Positions 29,535-38,878 of a DNA stretch of 64,000 nt are shown piece by piece. Position 1 is the stretch's first letter. Every line of letters begins with the position of its first letter. Both the position numbers and the translations under genes were made by a program. Below the pieces are notes generated by a model. The model searched no databases. It was not told the DNA's origin and saw only the letters and a list, made by a program, of their open reading frames with translations. The stretch spans positions 1 through 64,000 of the forward strand of contig WBZZ01000699.1 of assembly GCA_019918135.1 (NCBI GenBank). The letters run 5' to 3'. This stretch comes from Paulinella micropora (lineage: Eukaryota > Cercozoa > Imbricatea > Euglyphida > Paulinellidae).

Positions 29535-31508
29535 ATGGAAAACCAGTCCCAACCAGAGTTAGGCGGTGACCAGGGCGCTCTGCCGGTCTCGCTCAACGCA
29601 ACGAATACCACACAGGCGCAGGCCTGGGCACGAGCGTCGGCCAAGCTCTGGCACGTCGTGAGCTCTAGACCGGATGCTCCTGACGGCGCAAGAGCTCTGC
29701 CCGGAGCGGCCGAGCTGGAGGAGGCTCAGCGATTGTTCGCGGCAAAGACTAAGGAAAACGACCTCTTGGCAGTGGAGAAACTTCGCCGCAAGCCCGTGTT
29801 TTGGCAGCCAGAGGGGCTGTTCTTCCTGGGCTGCTGTATCAAGTCCGGCCGCGGCGTTCCCGCTTGCACCGCAGAGCTTGCTTGCTTATATTGGATCGCC
29901 GCCCTCGAACTTGCGCGTGCGAGCGAGACAACCCCCAGGCCCATGTATTATCTGTACCTGCTGTGGAAGTTGGTGGAGTACCTCGAATCAAACCCGCCAA
30001 CCGACTACGGTGGACGTTTTAGAGTCCAGGATCCCTGCTGGTACCTGAAGGAACTGGCTCGTTGCGTCTGGAGGAGCAATTTGCCCAGTAAGGAACGAGA
30101 GCACTTTTTAGCCCGCAGCCGCAAGGCCCCGCAGACGTCGCTTCTATCTAAGCTAGCCTGGCAAGAAACGTGGCTGGTCAGCCCCGTCAACACGCGCGCG
30201 GTGCAGCACAGTGTCTACATGCAACGCTTCGCCGCGCGGATGAGGGTAGAAGCCGGCTCCAGCCTCCAGCCGGAGGACTACGCACAAGATTTCCGACAGC
30301 TTTTTCCCCTTGACGTAGAACCAAACGCCCTTTTTTGGCAAGACGTGGGCGACGCGCTGTCGCACTGGTGGTTGGCGCTGGGCCCCGCGCACGTCGCGGT
30401 CCGGGGGTCTGCCCTGCGCCAAGTGCTCGGAAACACGAGCGAGCAAGTTCGGTACACACAGCTGATCAAGCTACAGGAAATGCGTCGAAGGTACAATCAA
30501 CACAGCCTAGTGCCAAGCGACTGGGCGTTGATTTACAAACAGGAACCGAATATCTTCAAGATCTGGGAGCGCAAGTGTGCCAAACCGGTCGACGCGGCTA
30601 CCCTGGAGCGTTTTCTTTTCCCGACGACGCGGCCGCCCGCCGGCCTGCCGGCCCCGGAAGAAGACGGCCCGGCGGGCTGGCGCGCCGTGCTAGGTGGCTG
30701 CTTTGAGCCAACCGACGCAGATTTCTTGCTGGCTTGGCTCTCGCGGCAGGTGAAGAAGAATTCGCAAGAGAGTTTTTCTTCGCTGCAGCCGTGGGTCTGC
30801 CTGGCCGGCGTGGTCCCGTTGCAGCTGGGGCAGTTACTTCGGTCCTTCTGCAAGCTCGTAGGAGACGAACACGTCGTTGTCTTGCGGAATGTAAACGCGT
30901 ACCGGCTGCTGGAAAAAAAGGCGGAGATGCAGCAAAGATTGGTAGTCGTTGTTGACGCGGTGAGGCGGGTACCCCTGCAGGCGCCTGAACTCCGCCAGCT
31001 TCTCCGAGCGCTACGCGCCGACTTGCAAATAAGCGGCAGGCGGGCTGGTCAATCAGCGCCCATCATCTTATCCAACCGCAGCCAGGTCCTGGTTTTGCCC
31101 GACGAAAACGGCAACCCGCTCTGGACCGTCCAGGATCTGCTACAGGAGGGAGTGCCTGCTAGACTTCTACGTCTTGCCACGTCAGCTGCTCCCGTCCAGG
31201 AAAAAGAAGAAGAAGCGTTCCGATCCGAACGCGCTCCAGCCGTAAGCATCGGCCAATACCAGGCGACCGATCGCGAAATTATGGATAAATTCTACCACTG
31301 GTTGGTGGAATTATTGTCCCAAGTCGCAACGCAGCAAAAGCTGCCAGGTCTAGCCAAGCCTGCAAGTCACGAACGCCCTCACGTCTTTTATATCTCGCGA
31401 AAATCAAACAAGGGCATGTTTGCAATAAGGCTCAAGGATCTTTTAGCGAGCTTTGCAAGCGCCTTGGGTCTTGGCCAGGATGTTTTGGGCAGGCAGGCTA
31501 AAAAATAG
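29535..31508 (+). CDS. Sel1-like/SF3-ATPase-like protein lacking the Walker A lysine
   Basis: ATG 29535 (MENQSQPELGGDQ) gives 657 aa. Residues about 90-125 contain a Sel1-like unit (FFLGCCIKSGRGVPACTAEL). Residues about 410-545 align by pattern with the superfamily-3 helicase/primase-D5 ATPase core: a hydrophobic strand before the P-loop position (WVCLAGVVPLQLGQLL) where GxxGxGKS is expected, an LVVVVDAV strand at Walker B with no acidic pair, and a sensor-like IILSNRS followed by a PARLLRL segment. The catalytic residues are gone, so I infer a degenerate structural homologue, with moderate certainty. Ends in TAG, with the same frame open for 81 further codons. Confidence 0.6.
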   Translation: MENQSQPELGGDQGALPVSLNATNTTQAQAWARASAKLWHVVSSRPDAPDGARALPGAAELEEAQRLFAAKTKENDLLAVEKLRRKPVFWQPEGLFFLGCCIKSGRGVPACTAELACLYWIAALELARASETTPRPMYYLYLLWKLVEYLESNPPTDYGGRFRVQDPCWYLKELARCVWRSNLPSKEREHFLARSRKAPQTSLLSKLAWQETWLVSPVNTRAVQHSVYMQRFAARMRVEAGSSLQPEDYAQDFRQLFPLDVEPNALFWQDVGDALSHWWLALGPAHVAVRGSALRQVLGNTSEQVRYTQLIKLQEMRRRYNQHSLVPSDWALIYKQEPNIFKIWERKCAKPVDAATLERFLFPTTRPPAGLPAPEEDGPAGWRAVLGGCFEPTDADFLLAWLSRQVKKNSQESFSSLQPWVCLAGVVPLQLGQLLRSFCKLVGDEHVVVLRNVNAYRLLEKKAEMQQRLVVVVDAVRRVPLQAPELRQLLRALRADLQISGRRAGQSAPIILSNRSQVLVLPDENGNPLWTVQDLLQEGVPARLLRLATSAAPVQEKEEEAFRSERAPAVSIGQYQATDREIMDKFYHWLVELLSQVATQQKLPGLAKPASHERPHVFYISRKSNKGMFAIRLKDLLASFASALGLGQDVLGRQAKK

Positions 31509-31754
31509 TTTTTAGTCTGTCTGCAGAAAGAATTTCCCAAGTTAGATCTGAAGCCTGTTCAAAGCATGTATTCGTGCCTGGGCAAACACGGGCCGCAGGC
31601 CAAGGGTTTCTTGCTGCCCTATACTGCAAGCGATCTCTTGGCTAAACTATCTGCAATCAAGACAAATGGGCAGCCGCAGGAAGCAGATCACCAGCGCGAC
31701 AAGGACACAGAAGCCACACAAAACAAAGAAAAAAGACAGAAACTGTGCCTGTAA
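31509..31754 (+). CDS. in-frame extension after TAG of the SF3-like gene
   Basis: Directly after the TAG at 31506-31508 the same frame continues for 81 codons (KEFPKLDLKPVQSMYSCLGK, then GFLLPYTASDLLAKL) to TAA. It looks coding and has an internal ATG at 31566. It is either the original C-terminus cut off by a nonsense change, a readthrough extension, or a small separate gene. Confidence 0.4.
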   Translation, partial: FLVCLQKEFPKLDLKPVQSMYSCLGKHGPQAKGFLLPYTASDLLAKLSAIKTNGQPQEADHQRDKDTEATQNKEKRQKLCL

Positions 31755-31799
31755 CCTGCAACTTAACGGTAGAAACGGCCATTCGTCTGGGCCGTCCTT

Positions 31800-32170
31800 T
31801 AAGATTTAGATTCACGGAAAAACGCCTGGTTTTTACCGCAAAACCGGCCAATTCGCTGCCCAACGCCCATCCGACAAATTCGCGGAAAAACGTCCGGGTT
31901 TTGCAGAAAAGCCCCCGCAAATCGGCTTCGCAATTAGTTTTTTCTTTTTCTGCCTCACCTTGCCCCCCCCCCCCCCCCCCCTGAGAGGAAGCCCCCCCGG
32001 GGGGAGGTGAGGTTTGTGTTCCCTGAAAAAAAAGGTTTTTTCCGCCTTGGCGGATTCGGAAAAAAGTTCGGATTCACTTGAAAACGACCGGGTTTTGCAG
32101 AAAACCCATAATTTTGCTGGGAAACGCCCGGGTTTTGCCGCAAACCAACAAGTTCGCGGCAAAAAGTGTA
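31800..32170. repeat. composite repeat element, copy B1 (inverted subfamily)
   Basis: Units such as GGGTTTTGCCGCAAACC and TTCGGATTCACTTGAAAACG are reverse complements of the A-family units. It contains a C17 run near 31965 and a CCCCGGGG-centred hairpin. Confidence 0.7.
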
Positions 32171-32820
32171 GGTTGGAAGAAAAATATTGGGAGCCGTACA
32201 TGTTCTGGCACAACGAAAGTTCTGCACCATTTATTAAAGTAATTGAAAATTATACTTGGCGCGCAGACGCGCCTACGGTTTGTGCAAGATGATAGTGACG
32301 AAACAGCAACAGAAACTCCGTGCGTAGTGGATTACGACGTGGAGGCGCATTGTCGTGTGCTCTCCCTCGCCAAGTGACTCTCCCTCGCTAACCCTTCCCT
32401 CCACAACAGCTGCGGAGCTTGGGGAGTATGAGGCCCCTGTCCTCTTATCACATTGACCACGCCTATCTATCCGCCACAGGGTCGTGCCGAAGCACTGCGC
32501 AGGATCTGCAGAAATAGGAAAAATATGAAAAGTAGAAAGAAAAATTTTTTTGGAGTACGTTTGCGGGCGCAAACAAGGGACGGGGGGGGGGATGGGGCGG
32601 GGGTCTTCCTCTTCCCCTTCCCTTTCCCCTCACACCCTCCACTTTCACCCTAGATTTGCGCGGACGAGATTTTTTTTTCTCTTTTTGGCGTAAAATTTGT
32701 TTCCAAATGTGCGTGTATGCGTATTTACCGGGGAAAGGGAAGGCGCGCCAGCATTGTGCTCCACCAATCAAAAAAGTTTTTTTAGCACTCTTCCCGTCTC
32801 CCCCCTCCCTGACGAGCCTG
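32171..32820. other. intergenic stretch with a possible 30-codon gene scrap
   Basis: At 32281-32374 a short plus-strand frame (DDSDETATETPCVVDYDVEA) ends in TGA and looks coding but has no start. An AAATTTGTTTCCAAAT inverted repeat is at 32693-32708. Nothing else supportable. Confidence 0.35.
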
Positions 32821-33190
32821 TGAATGAAGCCTGGCTTAGCTCCCGCTTCGGTCTAAGCTGGTCGGCGGCAAGGTGCTATGGGTCCATCCTGTATCGTTCG
32901 AGAAGCACCGGGATGCAGCTGACCAATGCCTGCGCGGGCCTGAGCAAGACAGAAGCGGGTTTGGTGGCGGTAGCCTAAGTGTTGAGGGAGGACGCAAAAG
33001 CTTGGGTAGTGTGGATCCTTGGCCGAGTTCTGCAAGCAAGAGAGACGGCGGCCCGCCTAGCAGCGACGCTGACAGCGATGGGGGTGGGTCGCAGCTGACC
33101 TTGCGTGTTTGAGGATGAGCCCTTGCGTGCGCGCGAGGCAGCCGTGTTGATTGTGCGGCAGCGGTTGGCCCAAGCGCTACAGACCGACTA
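32821..33190 (+). pseudogene. 3' remnant of an unknown gene
   Basis: Two frames read as protein: FEKHRDAADQCLRGPEQDR then a Ser/Gly-rich DGGPPSSDADSDGGGSQ, and after a shift near 33110 EDEPLRAREAAVLIVRQRL ending in TAG. A 22-bp part (GCCTAGCAGCGACGCTGACAG) recurs at 34400. No start codon. Confidence 0.4.
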
Positions 33191-33365
33191 GATGCGCTCT
33201 TTTTTTTGTCCCCCCCCCCCCCTACTCCCATTGCTTTAATAAATCCGTTTTTTTTTAATAAAATAAAATAATAAAAAAAAACAGACACACACAAGCTGTT
33301 AGCTACGTTTTTTCTTCTTTTCAGGTCCATCTTGTTCATATTCTTTCTACTGTCACTCTTTTTGC

Positions 33366-34259
33366 TCAAGTTGTGGTGGTAGTACTTTCGGGGGCACCTA
33401 CCAAGGGCTGGTCGGCCCCGGGAGACGGCCTTTGCCATTTAGGCCAGCTAAGAAAAGTATCGAAGGGCATCACCTGCAGGTAGCGCAGCTGCCTGACTGT
33501 AGCAGCAGCTAGACGAGTCGCGGTGCGGTCGAACGGCACACAAAATGTTTTCTCGTGTGACCAGTCAACGCGTGGCAATTGACTGGGTCGACTGATTGAG
33601 CCCTTCCAATGAAACACTGGCTCTGCCTTTGGATCTTTCGCTCTGCAACAAACGCAGTATACTCGAATGGTAACGTGCTTGGTAACCCCATCGGCACCTC
33701 TCTCATCGACCGATTTTTGCGTGTTGACACATTCGTCAGAAAACCCGAGAGGTGTCCAGCACTCGCGGCAAAAACCCACCTGGCTGAGCTCTGAGGTTTT
33801 CTCGGCTCGGAAACAATCGTAGGAACTCTTATGCTCTGTTTCGTACAGTGTGCCCTGCACAGTCACTGCGTACTTGGTTTGTACTGCCAGCACGTAATAG
33901 CATGCCAGGGACTGTAGTAAGGCCGGTGGGCAGCCCGTTCTGAAATACGACAAGATCACGCTGAAGGCGTCCGGGTCCAAGTCCAAAAAAAGTGCCTCGC
34001 ATGGATCCCAGCGCACGACCGACGACGGCGCCAAGACTTCTCGGAAGAAGACACTGCGGGCCTGCAAGGTTTCGGCCCGGGTTTTGAAGAGAGTACCCCC
34101 GACGTCAAGCGTGAGGAGTCTGTTGCTGGGCTCGAGTGGCGGTCCCGTGACGGACTGCACGCCAAACAGTTTGCCATCTGCCTTGCACTTGACCAATAAC
34201 TCATTAAATTCATCCAAGGACTTAGCGCTCCAGGGATCATCTTCGTCGTCAGTAGCCAT
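33366..34259 (-). CDS. BTB/POZ (potassium-channel tetramerisation, KCTD-type) protein
   Basis: ATG 34259 starts MATDDEDDPWSAKSLDEFN. Residues about 46-140 form a T1-type BTB domain: LLTLDVGGTLFKTRAETLQ, FFREVL, then LDLDPDAFSVILSYFRTG. KCTD proteins use this fold to oligomerise, and many are cullin-3 ubiquitin-ligase adaptors. The C-terminal half has several cysteines (FCRECWTPLGF, YCVCCRAKD) that might bind zinc. 297 aa, complete, TGA stop. Whether it binds a cullin cannot be told from sequence alone. Confidence 0.85.
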   Translation of the reverse strand: MATDDEDDPWSAKSLDEFNELLVKCKADGKLFGVQSVTGPPLEPSNRLLTLDVGGTLFKTRAETLQARSVFFREVLAPSSVVRWDPCEALFLDLDPDAFSVILSYFRTGCPPALLQSLACYYVLAVQTKYAVTVQGTLYETEHKSSYDCFRAEKTSELSQVGFCRECWTPLGFSDECVNTQKSVDERGADGVTKHVTIRVYCVCCRAKDPKAEPVFHWKGSISRPSQLPRVDWSHEKTFCVPFDRTATRLAAATVRQLRYLQVMPFDTFLSWPKWQRPSPGADQPLVGAPESTTTTT

Positions 34260-34362
34260 GCTCGCTTTTGGTAAAAAAAAAATTCAGTTTTTGGAAAATT
34301 TACCAACTTCAGTCGATGTCTCCTTCCCTCCCTCCCTCCCTTTCCTTTTCCCCCCGAACTTC

Positions 34363-34378
34363 GGGGGGGGGGGGGGGG
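34363..34378. repeat. G16 homopolymer upstream of the BTB gene
   Basis: Lies about 105 bp upstream of ATG 34259. Between them are a GGGA-repeat purine tract and an A/T-rich stretch. Confidence 0.85.
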
Positions 34379-34445
34379 ATAGTTCGGCCCCCTCCCCCCC
34401 CGCCTAGCAGCGACGCTGACAGCTTGGGACGGGATAGGAACGTGG

Positions 34446-34790
34446 CGCTGCTGATTCGCGGAAAAAGGCCGGTTTTTGCCGCAAAACCGACAAATTCGCG
34501 GCCAAACGCTCCGCCCGACAAATTCACGGAAAAACGTCCGGGTTTTGCAAAAAAGCCTCGCAATTAGTTTTTCTTTTTCTGCCTCAACCCCCCCCTCCCC
34601 CTAAGGGGAAGCTCCCCCCGGGGGGAGGGGGAGGTTCGTGTTCCCTAAAAAAAAGTTTTTCCCGCCTTGGCAGATGCGGAAAAAAGTTCGGATTCACTTG
34701 AAAACGACCGGGTTTTGCATAAAACCCATAATTTTGCCGGAAAACGCCCGGGCTTTGCCGCAAACCAGCAAGTTCGCGGCAAGAAGTGTA
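34446..34790. repeat. composite repeat element, copy B2
   Basis: Close to B1 throughout, with the same GGAAGCTCCCCCC hairpin and GTTCGGATTCACTTG block. It abuts an LRR-like fragment at about 34793. Confidence 0.75.
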
Positions 34791-34792
34791 GG

Positions 34793-35577
34793 TTGGATAC
34801 CTTCAGCCTAACAACATTTGCGTTGCCTCCAGGTTGGAAGATCCAGGACAAGATCCAGGTGGTTTTTAGTGGTTGCACGAAGCTGAGCACGCTGATTGTG
34901 CCAGAGGGCCTTACGTGCCAAACCTTAATTTTGGATTTCTTGGATAAGCAAATTTTAGACCGGCCTGAGTTACGATTGCCCGCAAAAAGCCATGGTTGGT
35001 GTCGCAGGTTTGTCCTTCGCAACCCCCACCTCCTCGCCGAGAAGGCCCTCGGGCTTACAGAGGCCGAGGCCAAATTGTTGGTCAACCAAAAACACGACAT
35101 ACGTTTTTCCTATCGCCACGATATCAAAAGATCGAATTACCAAGCAGCTTAGCAGGCAGCAAAGCAAACCTTAAAATCACGAGCATGAGAAGTCTCGAAC
35201 AGCTAGATTGGCTTGGCAGTTGTAACAATAACTGGAAGCTGTCGGGCAAGTTAAAGATAAATCTACAAAAATGTTTTCAATTAAGCAATATTACCTTACC
35301 CGAGAAACTTGCGTGCAAGACGGCGGTGTTGCTCTTAAGCGAGCTAACTAACTTAACAACATTGACTTTGCCCTCAGGTTGGAAGATCCAGGACGAAGTT
35401 AAGGTTACAGTTAGCAGTTGCAGCAAATTGAGCACGTTTATTGTGGCAGAGGGCTTTACGTGCCAGAAGTTGATCTTGGACTTTTCGAATGAGAATTCCT
35501 TAGCTCTGCCTGAACTAACACTGCCTAAAAGCACTGATTGGTGTCGCGAGCTTGTCCTTTGCTATCCTACCCCGTAG
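34793..35577 (+). pseudogene. fragment of the GWKIQ/C-L repeat family, two repeat blocks
   Basis: Begins without ATG right after repeat element B2, and reads FALPPGWKIQDKIQVVFSGC, LTCQTLILDFLDKQIL. A frame change near 35128 leads to a second block (LTLPSGWKIQDEVKVTVS, FTCQKLILDFSNENSL, LPKSTDWCRELVL) ending TAG. The repeat unit is about 55-60 residues with alternating hydrophobic strands and a conserved Cys. The intact member is 45855-47843. Confidence 0.65.
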
Positions 35578-35584
35578 AGCTCAT

Positions 35585-36618
35585 GTTTGTTTTGCTGCCA
35601 GCCCGGGGGTGCCATGCTTTCTGGCGCCAGAGAGTGCGCCCTTGACCGGGGGCCCGGCCTGACCCGCTTGCTCCGCCGGCTCCACCGGCTCCGCCAGCTC
35701 AAAGGCCTGCGCAAAGTAGTCGGGCCACTCGGTAGCAGCCAGGAACCGGCGGGGACTCCGTACTTGGCCCTCACCTCAAAGGATCGCAAGACGTAGCTGC
35801 GCCCCGCCCGTGCTAGCTTCGAGGCCAGCACACCTCCCAGCGCCGAGTTGCTGCGCAGTACCGTAGGAGCCAGGCCTCGCACTAGACAGGCCCTGTCCTC
35901 TGGGGAAAGCCGCAGGGGCTGGCCAGAGCCTGCGGCCCCAGACTCGATAACTCGCAGCCGCATGGTCACGACGTCGTCCTCGGTCTGGTGCACCACCGAG
36001 TCCAGCTGGGTCGGCACAAACTCGTGGCGGTACCAGAGCCACAGCGGGTCCCCCTCTCTGGCACCGAGGAACATAGCCAGCAAGCAGCCGGGGTTCAGTT
36101 CGTGGCTCAGACGTCGTGCCTCTTCCTCGGCCAGGCTGTTCAGGACTAGCTTCCAGGGCCCGCCCCAGAACGGTGTGCGCGAAGGCGCACTGGCACTCCT
36201 CGGTGCTTCAGCGCGGCTTAGGCCCCCTGCACTGAGGGCTGGCTATGTTCACCCGGTGCACGAGCACATGGGCAAAGAGAGCCCCCAGCCTGTCCGTGTC
36301 GTTCGCATCTGGCCCAAGCTTGGCGGAGAGGCCCCGGGGGGAGCCTAGGGACAGCATGCACTCCCTGACGGCCCCTACGGTGCAAGCTTCCTGTGCCTGG
36401 GTGGCTGCGTTGACGGCTGCCTCGTTAAGGGACGCCACATTGGCAGGCAGGAAGCTGCGTTTCTACCGGGTCGGTGAGCCCCTGCGAGCAACAGAGCCCG
36501 GGGCCCTTCGTCGCTTCTTGATTGCCGAATCCAGCTCGTCCCGGAAACAGTAGTGCCTGTAAGGCGAGGTGAAGACCATTGGCGCGGGGTCAGAGTCGAA
36601 GTCCAGGCTGCTGAACAT
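35585..36618 (-). pseudogene. unknown gene with several frame breaks
   Basis: ATG 36618 starts MFSSLDFDSDPAPMVFTSPY. Coding then shifts frame near 36470 (ANVASLNEAAVNAATQAQEA, LGALFAHVLVHRVNI), again near 36190 (LVLNSLAEEEARRLSHELNP, LWLWYRHEFVPTQLD), and near 35755 (WPDYFAQAFELAEPVEPAEQ) to a TGA about 35590. The pieces are collinear, helical and acidic at the C-terminus. No family recognised. Confidence 0.45.
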
Positions 36619-37465
36619 GTCCTTCAGTCTGTCGGTGCTTAGGCGCTGTCGCGCCGGTTCTGCTGGTTTATGCTCCAGCTTTGTCTACAAGCATCAGAGA
36701 ACAAACACGCCCCATCTGCTCAATTTGCAAGCTGAGATGCTTTTATCACGAACGCGGAAGTTCCCTGTTATCAGACGGGGGGAGGGGTGTGCTAAGACAA
36801 TTCGTGCTCTTATTTGCCTCTTCCCTATCCCAGCTCTCTATCAAATGCAAGGCTTTGTTGGGGATTTTTTTTAATTAAATTTTTTTGTAGATTCTGCGCT
36901 CTTCCCCTCCCCCTTCCCCTGTTCTTTGAGCCCCCCCGGGCTCAGGGGGCTCATGGGGGAGAGAAGAAAAAAAAGAGGGTGGGGGGGCGCCCCCCCCCCC
37001 CCTCGTTTCGGGAGGAAGGGGAGAGAGAAGGGAGTGTCAAGTGTAAGACTTTGTCGAACTTTTAATTTAAAAAAATCTCTTTTTTTTGCACTCTCTCGCG
37101 GGGCGTGATATGGTCGAATGTCGGAAGTGAACGGGCCGCTCCGGCCTCTTTCCGCGGGTAACATAAATCAAATGTTTTCTTGCGGAAAAAAACCGCTCGC
37201 CAATTTTTGTTGTTGCGCAAATGACGAGTTTTCATATCTCCCCCTCCCCCCTTCGGGGGAAGAGGTAGCGAAAAGAGAAGGGAGAGGAGGGAGAAGAACA
37301 GGAAGGGGGAGCGGGGGATAGAGAAGGGAAGGGGACGAGAAGGGAAGGGGACGCCCCCTTCTCCCTCCATCTTTCTCTCTCTTTCCCGTTTCTCGAATGA
37401 AATCTGTCGCCAAATTGTTTTGTGTGTGTTTCCTCGTCAGTGCCAAGTGGACGACTTGTCAGGTT
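36619..37465. other. intergenic repeat cluster
   Basis: Contains a G7-CGC-C12 palindrome (about 36981-37002), the segment shared with 17614-17747, an AAATCTGTCGCCAAATT inverted repeat (37400) and purine-rich low-complexity sequence. No gene seen. Confidence 0.6.
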
Positions 37466-37847
37466 TTAATTAAAAAGACTTTTTTTTCTTGCTCTCCCGA
37501 TTGAGGACGCGATTCTCTGTGGTGCAGTCGACCGGTCTGCCGCGCTGTGGGGTGCTGCATTAATGTCTTTTCTGAGAGCTTTTTTTTCTCCCTCCGACAT
37601 ATCCAAGTCCATTGTAGGAAGGGGTTGCTTTCCTGGCGGAGGGTATGGCGGAGGTTTGGAGCGTTTGAGACGGGACGCTCGGCTGGGCCGTGTGGCGGCA
37701 GGGCCGTTGTTGCCGCTGTCTTTCCCAAATTTGTTTGTTATCTCTTTTCGGGTCTGGTCTATCTGTTCTGGAATTAAGCCAACCAAGGGAATTAGGTTGC
37801 CACCTTGTGGGGGGACGGAATTCCGCGCTCCCAACGCCGACGTCGGG
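37438..37847. repeat. segmental duplication, parent copy of 17764-18175
   Basis: Covers the 3' third of the gene below and its 3' flank. This copy is continuous with the full gene, so it is probably the source. Confidence 0.8.
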
Positions 37848-38844
37848 GGCTGCTCTGCTTTCTTTTCCGTCAGGACCTGCGTGGCAGGCCGCCGTCGTTG
37901 CCAAAAGTGGACGACAGCGTGTTTCTGTTCTGGACGCTGACTCTGCGGGGCTTTGGGGGGGAGGGACACTGGCTCCGAAGGGTAGACAACGCGATCAAGA
38001 GCCCACACCTGTTGCTGCGGCTGTGTTGTGTGTTTTATCTGTGTCGGTGACTGCGAGGTGCCGGCCCCTTGCGATCGATACCACACAATTACGTATGCTA
38101 TTATTTTGGCCTTCAGGTCTCCCGCCTGATATTCCACGCGGGCTTTCCTTTCTTGTTTACTAAGCTGCACGAGTAGTTCGGCCCAGAAGGCGGGCCAACA
38201 GAGAAATGCACCCAACATTGAATATGCATCTGTGTTGTTTGTCGCCAATGAATCGTGCAGCTTTTTTATACGCATGGGCCCTGGTTTGTTTTGATGAGAA
38301 AACTTTGTGAGTAGGCCTTCGAGAGTCTTTTGAAATATTGGCAAACTTAATTCTTCCCATAGAAAAATTTCAGGATTATTGTAATTGTTTACAAGCCCTA
38401 CTACATAGTCCTTCCGGAGCTGGATAGACTTTCCAAACCTGTGGCTGTGAGCAAAGCGCTTCTTTGGCTTCTCTCCCCAAGCTCTCAGACGCCACAATTG
38501 CGTAGTAAGACCAAACAGAACTCCTTTCGACACCATCAACGCACCTGTTCGTATACCCTCGATATCGTGTTCAGACCACGATATCTCAGCGCCTTGGTAA
38601 AGCTCGTCCCAACATGCAAAGCTGGCATAGAGTCTGGCTACTGGCGATTTGGATAAGTCAGCAGCACGTATAGAATCGGGTGCGACAGAGAGTGGCGGGG
38701 TTGCATGAAGTAAATAGTTGGCCCGTCGGCTTAGTAATTCGCACTTTGGTAACATAACCTCTTGCCTAAAAATGTTGTCTTGTGTTGCCAAACACTCAAA
38801 CCTTTTTTCGTACTCTAGCAAAGCTTTTCCTCAGCTTGGTACAT
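37466..38844 (-). CDS. unknown protein with basic, proline-rich C-terminus, one frameshift at the start
   Basis: A frame of about 450 codons lacks an ATG, but an ATG at 38844 (MYQAEEKL) joins it if a small indel near 38823 is assumed. The N-terminal 230 residues are helical and globular (ASFACWDELYQGAEISWSEH, GAFLCWPAFWAELLVQLS). A Pro/Gln-rich linker follows, then a basic C-terminus with RASRLKRSKPPPYPPPGK that could be a nuclear or SH3-type motif. The end is TAA. Not assignable to a family; the Trp-rich helical part is vaguely like the gene at 57479-58953. Confidence 0.6.
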
Positions 38845-38878
38845 TTGCTAGACAAGCAAGTTTACAATTAGGGGTACC

